From assembly GCF_000765145.1 (NCBI RefSeq), contig NZ_JMGA01000009.1:49171-113170 (forward strand): 64,000 nt of DNA, read 5' to 3'. Position numbers and translations under genes: made by a program. Source of the DNA: Desulfosporosinus sp. HMP52 (lineage in GTDB: Bacteria > Bacillota > Desulfitobacteriia > Desulfitobacteriales > Desulfitobacteriaceae). Under the pieces are notes generated by a model. That model was not told the origin of the DNA. It did not search any database and saw only the letters and a list, made by a program, of their open reading frames with translations. Below are positions 1 through 7,670 of the stretch, piece by piece. Each line of letters starts with the position of its first letter. Positions within the stretch are counted from its first letter, which is position 1.

Positions 1-1
1 C

Positions 2-1354
2 GGAAAGGAAATTAAAAAGGCTAATCTTTATATACAAGATGGAAAGATAGCCCTTGAAACAACGGAGTTTCTTGAAGCTGCTGAAATCTATAATGCAGAA
101 GGCCTGCATATAATCCCGGGATGTTTGGATGTTCACTGTCATTTTAGAGATCCTGGTTATACTGACAAGGAAGACATGCTGCATGGAACCAGAGCTGCAG
201 CTGTCGGAGGAGTTACCACTGTTTTTGATATGCCGAATACTAATCCTCCGGTAAGGGACGCTCAAAGTTTTAGAGAGAAAGCAGTTTATTTTAGTGATCG
301 TGCCTATGTTGACTTTGCCTTGTGGGGCTTAGCTTTAGGTGAGATGAATAGTTCTAAACTGGCAGAAATGGTTGAGGCGGGAGCAATAGCCTTTAAGTTT
401 TTCTGGGGATACGCCTTGAATAGCAAAACCTATGAATTAATTTATAACTACAAACCAGAGATGCCTGATCTCATAGCACCCTTAGACAATGGGGAGGTCT
501 ATGAGTTGTTTGAAGAAGTAGCCCGTACTGGCGCTTTGCTTGCTATACATGCTGAGGATCATGTATTAGTTCGAATGCTGACAGAACGAGTTCTTAAATC
601 CGGACGGCGTGACTACTCGGCTTTGCTTGAAGCCCGTTCTAATTTGGCGGAGGAAGTAGCTATCCAGACTGCCATTGCGTTTAGTAAAGTGACTGGCGCG
701 AGGCTACATATTGCCCATATTTCTACCCAGGAAGGTATCGAATTAGTCAAAGAGGCCCAGAAAAAGGGGATTCCCGTGACAACGGAAACTTGTTCTCATC
801 ATCTTTTCTTAGATTCCGGCGACTATGACCGAGTTGGTCCTGTCATGAAGGTTTACCCACCGGTGAGAGGAAAGCGTGACCGTCAAGCTTTATGGTCCGG
901 ACTCCAGGAAGGAACGGTGAGTCTTGTGTGTTCTGACCACGCTCCTCACAAATTGGCGGATAAGAAGGGGGATCTTTTTTCGGTTCCCGCAGGCATGTGT
1001 GATGTGGAAACCATGCTGCCTCTGATGATCAATGAGGTTAGCCGGGGAGTTATTACTCTGCCATTTGTTGTACAGAAAATGGCAGAAAATCCGGCGAAAC
1101 TTTTTGATCTTTATCCCCAAAAGGGCTGCTTAGAGATTGGTGCAGATGCAGATTTAGTTTTGATTGACTTAAATAAGGAAACAGAGATTAGAAATGAGCG
1201 CTTGCATAGTAAACAACCTATAACAGGGTTTCATGGTACCTTCATAAAAGGCTGTTTAGTGGCAACATTTCTGCGTGGAAGGCAGATTATGAAGGATGGC
1301 GAGGTCATAGGTGAGCCGCAAGGGGAATTGGTTAAACCTCAAAGACGGTCTTAA
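2..1354 (+). CDS. Cyclic amidohydrolase (allantoinase/dihydroorotase/hydantoinase family), 5'-truncated
   Basis: Metal-dependent cyclic amidohydrolase that would open a cyclic ureide, imide or purine-derived ring. The open frame runs in from the left edge, so the true start is outside the window; an internal TTG at 125 is not the start because homologous sequence (ending PGCLDVHCHF) continues upstream. The 450 visible residues are about the normal family length. Visible motifs are DVHCHFRDPG (first metal ligands), AFKFF (candidate carbamylated lysine), IHAEDH, HIAHIS, and CSDHAPH (catalytic Asp). It lies 31 bp before an IclR regulator and upstream of a molybdenum hydroxylase. Allantoinase is the usual call, but no urate oxidase is seen, so a xanthine- or hydantoin-opening role is equally possible. 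Confidence 0.8.
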   Translation, partial: GKEIKKANLYIQDGKIALETTEFLEAAEIYNAEGLHIIPGCLDVHCHFRDPGYTDKEDMLHGTRAAAVGGVTTVFDMPNTNPPVRDAQSFREKAVYFSDRAYVDFALWGLALGEMNSSKLAEMVEAGAIAFKFFWGYALNSKTYELIYNYKPEMPDLIAPLDNGEVYELFEEVARTGALLAIHAEDHVLVRMLTERVLKSGRRDYSALLEARSNLAEEVAIQTAIAFSKVTGARLHIAHISTQEGIELVKEAQKKGIPVTTETCSHHLFLDSGDYDRVGPVMKVYPPVRGKRDRQALWSGLQEGTVSLVCSDHAPHKLADKKGDLFSVPAGMCDVETMLPLMINEVSRGVITLPFVVQKMAENPAKLFDLYPQKGCLEIGADADLVLIDLNKETEIRNERLHSKQPITGFHGTFIKGCLVATFLRGRQIMKDGEVIGEPQGELVKPQRRS

Positions 1355-1385
1355 GTTTTATTCATTATTTAGTGAGGTGAGTTAA

Positions 1386-2177
1386 GTGGAGTGGTTAGAT
1401 CGTATGACCATGGTCATGGATTCAATTTGCGAAGGATCAATGGAAGGTTTGGGCGTTACAGAATTGGTCAATCGCACTCAGTTAAGTAAAGGTACTCTCC
1501 ATCGGATGTTAACAGGCATGGTAACACACAATTTGGTTAGTCAGAATCCAGAAACTAAAAAATATCGCCTGGGACCCAAATCTATGGTTTGGGGAAGCAA
1601 GTTTCTGGCAGGTCAGGATACCTTCGCCCTGCTTACGGAATACTGCGATTTGTTAGCTGAACGTACAGGACTCTATACTCATTTGTGCCGCTTTGATGCA
1701 GGTGAGGTTTATTGTGTTTATACTAGACAGCCCTCTGAAGGACGAACTGCCTACTTTGTTCATGTAGGTCAGAGAATGCCTCTCCATTGCACAGCTGCCG
1801 CCAAGGCCATCTTGGCATATCAGCCTTCGAGTGCTGTAGCATCCTTATTTGCTAAAGAGCAGGTACAACGCTACACGGATTTTACGAAATTAGACTTGCA
1901 AGACCTTAGAGCAGAATTAGATGAAGTTGCGCAAACTCGAGTTGCTTATTGTGTGGAAGAGATAGAGACGGGGGTTTCGGCAATTTCTACTCCGGTGTTT
2001 CATAAAAAGGGAGAGGCCCATTTCAGCATTGGTCTGCTTGAGGCAACTCAGCATCTTAATTCTCGGCGAGATTCTTTAGTAAAAGAACTCTTAGAAATTG
2101 GAGAAAAAGCCAGTGAACGTATGGCGGCAGCCTATCTGCTCACGTCAACGGGAGTGGGGGATCCGGGACGATTGTAA
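1386..2177 (+). CDS. IclR-family transcriptional regulator
   Basis: One-component DNA-binding regulator, 263 aa, the usual IclR length. The N-terminal winged helix-turn-helix spans about residues 5-70 (LGVTELVNRTQLSKGTLHRML) and the C-terminal ligand-binding domain follows (MPLHCTAAAKAILA, a typical IclR effector-pocket segment). The start is GTG with a GAGGTGA ribosome site just upstream. It sits between the amidohydrolase and the first molybdenum hydroxylase in the same direction, so it probably controls this catabolic cluster in response to a purine-breakdown intermediate. In E. coli the IclR member AllR senses glyoxylate in allantoin metabolism. The effector here is unknown. Confidence 0.88.
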   Translation: MEWLDRMTMVMDSICEGSMEGLGVTELVNRTQLSKGTLHRMLTGMVTHNLVSQNPETKKYRLGPKSMVWGSKFLAGQDTFALLTEYCDLLAERTGLYTHLCRFDAGEVYCVYTRQPSEGRTAYFVHVGQRMPLHCTAAAKAILAYQPSSAVASLFAKEQVQRYTDFTKLDLQDLRAELDEVAQTRVAYCVEEIETGVSAISTPVFHKKGEAHFSIGLLEATQHLNSRRDSLVKELLEIGEKASERMAAAYLLTSTGVGDPGRL

Positions 2178-2237
2178 GTATAAAAAAAGGACAGTCGAGC
2201 TATATAATTATAATTTTGAGAGGAGGCTGGATTAATT

Positions 2238-3719
2238 TTGAGCAGTTTTACTTACCGAGCGCCCCAGACAGTGGACGAGACTTTGGGTATTTTGCAGGAA
2301 CAAGGGGTTAAAGCACGTGTTGCAGCGGGATGCACTAATATTTTGCCTGATATTGAGTCGAAAAAGATTACTGAGTGTCTTCTGGTAGATATCAGTGGTC
2401 TGGATGAACTAAAGGGTATTCACCTAATTGACAACAAAATAACTATTGGTGCCCTGACGACGATTGATCAATTAATCCATTCTGAGGTTATTGAAGAAAA
2501 TGCTTTTGTTCTGTGGCAAGCTTGCCGTCAATTTGCTGATCCTTTAGTTCGCAATCGGGCGACTCTTTGTGGAAATATGGCCAAACCTTCCCCGGCAGCT
2601 GATGGTGTAGTTCCCTTATTGGCCTTGGAGGCTACTGTAACTGTAGGGAGTTTGACAACGGGGAAAAGGGATCTGCCAATAGAAGAATTTTTGGTCGGAC
2701 CGGGAAGAAGTGCTTTAAAGCCTGATGAATTAATCCTTTCCGTGTCTTTCCAAGGGAATAAACCCTTAGGTTCTTTCACCAAGTTCGGTTTAAGGAAGGC
2801 CATGGCCATTTCGCTGATTAATATTGCAGTTGTGCTTGAGATGAAAGATGAAACCATTGTCAAAGCTAGAATTGCTTTGGGGTCTGTTGCTCCGACAGCG
2901 GTAAGGGCTAGGCAAACAGAAGCTTTCTTATGCGGACGAGAAATTACCCCTGAGGTACTAGTCCAAGCAGCAGAACTGGTTCAAACGGAAATAAATCCAA
3001 TTGGAGATATTCGTGCTTCTCGTGAATATCGACTACATTTAGCCGGTGTCTTGCTTCGACGAACTATTGAAGCTGCCATGGTACCCGTTAGTGAACTTGC
3101 TCAAAAGCAATTGTCGGACGACAACGACAGGGCTGAAAGTTCACAACCGGCTCAGGCCATACAAGAAGATTTAGAGGATGAAGGGGAGGGGATCCCCTCT
3201 AAAGTAGAAATTGAGGCTGCCCGCCCACTTGACCCAGAAGGCTCACGTATAAATGAAGTTGCCATAAGGGTGAAGGTTAACGGTATCGAGATTAGAGCGT
3301 CTGTTTTGCCGGAAGCATCTTTGTTGGAATTTTTACGTGATCAGGTCAGAAGTTTTGATGTAAAGTGTGGGTGCAAAAAAGGAGACTGTGGAACTTGTAC
3401 CGTGGTTTTTGCAGGGAAAGCCGTTAAATCCTGCTTGGTTCTGGCAGCCCAGGCTCATCAGCAAGAGATTTGGACATTGAAGGGTATGGAGAACGATCAA
3501 CTAATGCATGATCTGCAGGAAAGCTTTGCTAAGCATGGCGCGGTGCAGTGTGGATTTTGTACACCAGGCATGCTGGTTACGGCCAAAAGTTTCTTAGAAC
3601 AGGAACCTTATCCAAGTCGAGAGCAAATCAAGGCAGCTCTTGCGGGTAATCTCTGTCGTTGTACCGGTTATAAGAAAATCGTTGATGCTGTCTCAGCTGT
3701 TGCAGGCGCGCGTGTATAA
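2238..3719 (+). CDS. Molybdenum hydroxylase FAD-binding / 2Fe-2S fusion subunit
   Basis: Electron-transfer subunit of a xanthine-dehydrogenase-type enzyme, 493 aa, fusing two polypeptides that are usually separate. Residues 1-280 are a CoxM/XdhB-like FAD domain (AGCTNILPDI, then LCGNMAKPSPAADG). Residues about 285-345 are an acidic linker. Residues 350-493 are an XdhC-like ferredoxin domain with the plant-type cluster cysteines (C377, C379, C384, C387, C399) and the second cluster motif CGFC...CRC (C438, C441, C473, C475). TTG start behind GAGAGGAGG. The Mo subunit follows 15 bp downstream. The FAD motif is degenerate (AGCTN where AGGTD is usual), and the order FAD then Fe-S is the reverse of eukaryotic xanthine dehydrogenase. 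Confidence 0.88.
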   Translation: MSSFTYRAPQTVDETLGILQEQGVKARVAAGCTNILPDIESKKITECLLVDISGLDELKGIHLIDNKITIGALTTIDQLIHSEVIEENAFVLWQACRQFADPLVRNRATLCGNMAKPSPAADGVVPLLALEATVTVGSLTTGKRDLPIEEFLVGPGRSALKPDELILSVSFQGNKPLGSFTKFGLRKAMAISLINIAVVLEMKDETIVKARIALGSVAPTAVRARQTEAFLCGREITPEVLVQAAELVQTEINPIGDIRASREYRLHLAGVLLRRTIEAAMVPVSELAQKQLSDDNDRAESSQPAQAIQEDLEDEGEGIPSKVEIEAARPLDPEGSRINEVAIRVKVNGIEIRASVLPEASLLEFLRDQVRSFDVKCGCKKGDCGTCTVVFAGKAVKSCLVLAAQAHQQEIWTLKGMENDQLMHDLQESFAKHGAVQCGFCTPGMLVTAKSFLEQEPYPSREQIKAALAGNLCRCTGYKKIVDAVSAVAGARV

Positions 3720-3734
3720 AAGGGGGTCAAGAAT

Positions 3735-6020
3735 ATGGAAACAACTGTTGTTGGCAAGGGACTGCCAAAGTTTGATGCTTATACCAAAGCTAAAGGAAAT
3801 ATTGCCTACGCAGATGACTTTAGTCTGCCGGGAATGCTGTATGCCAAAGTTCTACGCAGTAAGTATCCCGCGGCAAAGATAATCTCCATCAACACTGCCC
3901 GGGCAGAGTTACTCCCGGGAGTTCATACGGTCATGACCAGTAAAGATGTACCCCACAATAATTTGCGGGCCAAATTCGGTCAGAGTACGGATATTGGACC
4001 TAATTTTGAAGGGTTATACCGAGTATTAGCTGAAGAAAAAGTGCGATTTTTAGGAGAGGCCATTGCTCTTGTCGCAGCGGACAGTGAGAAGATTGCTGAA
4101 GAGGCCCTAACACTAATTGATGTGATTTATGAGCAGTTACCCGGAGTATTTGATCCCATCGAAGCCCTTAAGCCAGACGCTTATCTCGTCGGAGATAATG
4201 ACACTAATCTGGTTTCCCAATTTAAAATTCGTCAGGGCGACGTTGCAACGGCCTTTGAAAGCGCAGATGTGATTGTCGAAAACACCTACCGGGTACCTTT
4301 TAAAGACCATGCCTTTCTTGAACCGGAAGCCGGCGTAGCCTGGGTGGATGAGAATGGGATCATCACTATTCGAGTTTGCACCCAAGTCATTGAACATTTC
4401 CGAACTGTAGCTGAGGTTTTAGGCATACCCCATAATCATGTGCGGGTTATCGGCACTTGGGTGGGAGGGGGCTTCGGGGGGAAAGAAGATATTTCAGTTG
4501 AGAGTTTTCTGGCCCTGCTAGCCTGGAAAACCAAGCAACCTGTTAAGCTGACCTACACTCGGGAGGAATCCTTTCTTGCACACAGCAAGCGCCATCCTTT
4601 TGTCATGAAATACAAAACAGGGGCGACTAAGGATGGGATGCTTGTAGCGCTGGAGGCAGAATTAATCGCGGACGCCGGAGCTTATACCTATTTATCCCCT
4701 TGGGTTTTACTCTATGCCACAGTGAATGCAGCGGGTCCCTATAACATACCCCATGTCAAAGTGGACACGGTTGCTGTTCTTACCAACAATCCTTTTAGCA
4801 GCGCTTATCGGGGGTTTGGCGCTGTCCAGCCTAATTTTGCTTATGAATCTCAAATGGATGAATTAGCCCGGATTCTAGACTTAGATCCCTTGACTATACG
4901 ACTTAAGAACTGTCTGCGGCAAGGAGATACTTTGACAACGGGAGCGGATTTTGGAGGGAGTGTCGCAGTTCAAGAGGTAGCGGAGAAAGCTTGGCAGGCC
5001 TTAGGCCCAAAAAGAGCAGACCCCGGTAAACACATTAAACTTGGTCGGGGCTTGGCAGTAGGTATGATGAGCTATGGTCGTCTAACCTTCCTGCATGACA
5101 CTTCCAGATCCTACATTAAACTTGAACTTGATGGCAGCGTGCTGATGCGCTCGGGTATTCCTGATCTGGGGGCAGGTCAAGCTCAGGCCTTAGTCCAAAT
5201 TGCTGCCGAAGAACTTGGGGTACCTTTAGAAAAAATTAAAATTTTCACTTCAGACACCTCCTTGACTCCCTTGGCGGGCACTTCTACGGCCACCAGACAG
5301 CTCTATATGTCAGGTAATGCGACCTTAAAAGCAGCTCGAGAGGTTAAGGAACGCTTGATAGATAAAGCGTCAGTGATGTTAAATGCAGATAAAACTGACT
5401 TAAAATTTGTCAATGAGAAAATCCTCCGGATCAGCGAACCTGATAAGTATTTAGCTCTGAGCGCGGTTATAGGGCAATGCTCTACTGATGGAGATGAGCT
5501 ATACAGTGAAGCCCAGTTTAATGCGCCTTTTACAGAGGTTCCGGTTTCAGATGTGATTACTGGACAAACCTTTGCTGATTTTACCTTCGGAGCCTATGCC
5601 GTTGAGGTGGCTGTTGATGAGGAAACCGGAGCAGTTAATGTGGAAAGAGCTGTAACCTGCTATGACGTTGGCAAAGCCATAAATCCTCTTAATGTTGAGG
5701 GACAGCTGGAGGGCGGCGGTGTAGATTCCATTGGCTATGCGCTGACAGAGAACTTTGAGGTGGAGCAAGGCTATCTAAAGAGCCATTCCTTAGCGGAGTA
5801 TCTTTTACCGACAGCCTTGGATGTTCCGGACATTGAGACAATTTTAGTAGAATCAGGTGCCGGAATTGGGCCCTATGGAGCGAAAGGGATCGGGGAACCG
5901 GCTTGTAATGCCATGGCCCCGGCGATTATCAATGCTATCCGTGATGCCGTCGGTGTAAGAATCACTTCCTTGCCGGCGACTTCTGAGAAAGTTCTTTTTG
6001 CAATGCTCTCTCAGAATTAA
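3735..6020 (+). CDS. Molybdenum hydroxylase large (molybdopterin-binding) subunit, XdhA-like
   Basis: Catalytic molybdopterin subunit, 761 aa, partner of the fused FAD/Fe-S subunit immediately upstream. It has the N-terminal a/b-hammerhead domain (about 1-130) and the Mo-binding domains, with GGGFGGKED at about 244-252, AYRGFGAVQ with the substrate-orienting Arg near 360, and KGIGEP near the C-terminus with the presumed catalytic base Glu721. These match xanthine dehydrogenase, so xanthine/hypoxanthine hydroxylation is the most likely reaction. ATG start behind AAAAGGGGG. Co-transcribed with 2238-3719. The substrate is inferred from context and the conserved Arg/Glu pair, not proven. Confidence 0.88.
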   Translation: METTVVGKGLPKFDAYTKAKGNIAYADDFSLPGMLYAKVLRSKYPAAKIISINTARAELLPGVHTVMTSKDVPHNNLRAKFGQSTDIGPNFEGLYRVLAEEKVRFLGEAIALVAADSEKIAEEALTLIDVIYEQLPGVFDPIEALKPDAYLVGDNDTNLVSQFKIRQGDVATAFESADVIVENTYRVPFKDHAFLEPEAGVAWVDENGIITIRVCTQVIEHFRTVAEVLGIPHNHVRVIGTWVGGGFGGKEDISVESFLALLAWKTKQPVKLTYTREESFLAHSKRHPFVMKYKTGATKDGMLVALEAELIADAGAYTYLSPWVLLYATVNAAGPYNIPHVKVDTVAVLTNNPFSSAYRGFGAVQPNFAYESQMDELARILDLDPLTIRLKNCLRQGDTLTTGADFGGSVAVQEVAEKAWQALGPKRADPGKHIKLGRGLAVGMMSYGRLTFLHDTSRSYIKLELDGSVLMRSGIPDLGAGQAQALVQIAAEELGVPLEKIKIFTSDTSLTPLAGTSTATRQLYMSGNATLKAAREVKERLIDKASVMLNADKTDLKFVNEKILRISEPDKYLALSAVIGQCSTDGDELYSEAQFNAPFTEVPVSDVITGQTFADFTFGAYAVEVAVDEETGAVNVERAVTCYDVGKAINPLNVEGQLEGGGVDSIGYALTENFEVEQGYLKSHSLAEYLLPTALDVPDIETILVESGAGIGPYGAKGIGEPACNAMAPAIINAIRDAVGVRITSLPATSEKVLFAMLSQN

Positions 6021-6073
6021 GTAAAGCTCACGCAAACCTTGGCGGACGGTGTTCGCTCTACAGCAACTGCTTA

Positions 6074-6115
6074 AGTTACTTTGGCGAGGTTTAAATATAT
6101 TTCGCAAAAGTAACT
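6074..6115 (+). other. Intergenic hairpin between first hydroxylase and ABC operon
   Basis: The 226-bp gap 6021-6246 holds an imperfect inverted repeat: AGTTACTTTGGCGA (6074-6087) pairs with TCGCAAAAGTAACT (6102-6115), 13 of 14 positions. No U-run follows, so it is not a standard terminator and may be an RNA-processing or regulatory stem. Just before the next gene, two short near-repeats containing AAGACGG sit about 21 bp apart (about 6181-6211). Confidence 0.4.
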
Positions 6116-6246
6116 GGAGAATAGCAGAAAACTAAAAAGGAGGGATCCTTCAGATTAGTTAAGTAGGGTTGGTTAGGTGTAAGACGGTGGTAACTTGATA
6201 AGACGGCGGCAAGGTAATTAGTACACAAAAAAGAAGGAGGTAGATT

Positions 6247-7461
6247 TTGAGAATGAAGAGACTGAGTAAACTATCCATTAAGTTATTGGCTTTAATGATG
6301 GTATTTTCTCTCGTTGCCGGTTGCGGTTCACAAGGAACTGCGAGTGCCCCTAAAACCGAGAATAAAACAGTCAAAATTGCTTTTCTTGGGCCTTTGACAG
6401 GTTCTAACGCCATGCAAGGGGTTGGGGCTCGCAATGCTTTTCAATTAGCGATTAAACAAGCGAATGACTCTGGCAAACTGGCCTATAAGCTGGAAGTTGT
6501 GGATTTGGACGATGCCTCCAATCCCGGAACCGGAGCCTCAGCAGCGCAGAAAGCCGTTGCGGACCCGGATGTCTTAGCGGCAGTGGGACATTGGAATTCC
6601 CCGGTTGCCGAAGCAACAATACCTATCTTTAAATCAGCTGGAATCCCCTTGGTTATCTGGGGTGCCATTGGACCTAAACTTACAAGTGCTGATAATTATC
6701 CTTATGTTACAAGGGTTGCGCCTACTCAAGTTCAGGAAAATGCTCCTCTGGCGGCCTTTGCCATTAAGGACTTAGGACGCAAAAAGTGGGCTATTATCTC
6801 GGATACCAGCACTTATGGTAAAAGCAACACAGATGCTTGGAAAAACGAATTGGCCAAGTCTCCTGGTACAGAAGTAGTTTCTGTGGATGAAATTCAAGTG
6901 GGTCAAATCGACTTCCGACCTATTCTCAGTAAAATCAAAAATCAAAATGTCGATGCTATCTACTTCGGTGGAGTCGTGATGGAAGGCGCTATGGTTCGAC
7001 GTCAAGCTAACGAACTGGGATTAAACAATACTTTGCTCGTGGGTATCTCCGGTATCTTGGATGACAAATATATTGAAACCGCCGGCAGCGAAGCCGCTGA
7101 AGGGGTTATTGCTACTAAGCCTGGTAAGGACGTAAGCGAGATGGCAGGCGGTAAAGCCTTTGATGAAGCTTATACACAAGCTGGCTATAAGGAACCTTAT
7201 GGTGCTTATGGTCCCTATGCCTATGATGCAGCAAATATAGTGGTGGAAGCCTTGAAACAAGCCGGTTCAGATAAGAAGGCCTTAGTAGAGGCAATTACTA
7301 AAGCTAAACATGACGGACTACTGGGTACCACAACCTTTAATGAAGTGGGCCAAACCACTAACATTGCCAGTACTATTTCAGTTGTTCAAGATGGAAAATG
7401 GGTTGCTTGGGACGCTTCAAAATACAAGAGCGGAGAACGTAAATTGCCGGGTGCTAAATAA
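6247..7461 (+). CDS. ABC importer substrate-binding lipoprotein (branched-chain amino acid/HAAT type)
   Basis: Periplasmic-binding-protein type I lipoprotein, 404 aa. The N-terminus is a lipoprotein signal: basic MRMKRLSK, a hydrophobic stretch, then lipobox LVAGC with the acylated Cys at about residue 27. The mature part is LivK/peripla_BP_6-like (VKIAFLGPLTGSNAMQG; AVADPDVLAAVGHWNSPVAEA; GAYGPYAYDAANIVVEAL). The start is probably TTG 6247, correctly spaced from AAGAAGGAGG; ATG 6253 is the alternative. It leads an operon with a molybdenum hydroxylase, two permeases and two ATPases, so the cargo is more likely the heterocycle oxidised by that enzyme than an amino acid. That is inference from operon structure. 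Confidence 0.88.
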   Translation: MRMKRLSKLSIKLLALMMVFSLVAGCGSQGTASAPKTENKTVKIAFLGPLTGSNAMQGVGARNAFQLAIKQANDSGKLAYKLEVVDLDDASNPGTGASAAQKAVADPDVLAAVGHWNSPVAEATIPIFKSAGIPLVIWGAIGPKLTSADNYPYVTRVAPTQVQENAPLAAFAIKDLGRKKWAIISDTSTYGKSNTDAWKNELAKSPGTEVVSVDEIQVGQIDFRPILSKIKNQNVDAIYFGGVVMEGAMVRRQANELGLNNTLLVGISGILDDKYIETAGSEAAEGVIATKPGKDVSEMAGGKAFDEAYTQAGYKEPYGAYGPYAYDAANIVVEALKQAGSDKKALVEAITKAKHDGLLGTTTFNEVGQTTNIASTISVVQDGKWVAWDASKYKSGERKLPGAK

Positions 7462-7479
7462 CCTGTTGATTAACCATCC

Positions 7480-7510
7480 CTTAGGTGGGGGAGTCTACCC
7501 TCCACCTAAG
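7480..7510 (+). other. Strong hairpin after the binding-protein gene
   Basis: CCTTAGGTGGGGG and CCCTCCACCTAAG form a stem of about 12 bp around the loop AGTCTA, 19 bp after the binding-protein stop. There is no U-run. A hairpin in this place, between an abundant binding protein and the rest of the operon, usually protects the upstream message or attenuates downstream transcription. The remaining 160 bp to the next gene holds a GAGGGGG ribosome site and nothing else recognised. Confidence 0.5.
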
Positions 7511-7670
7511 TGGAGCACAGGGCAGCAATTCCACTATGCGAAGTGGAAAGTTCACAGTCGGATGAAGGAATAGAGTAGATAACTTCTTGCCGACTCTTCA
7601 ATGATAATTGTTTCAGTTGGTAAGAAGCCTTTAAAGGTGAAGATGATAGCAGATTGAGGGGGAGTATTAA

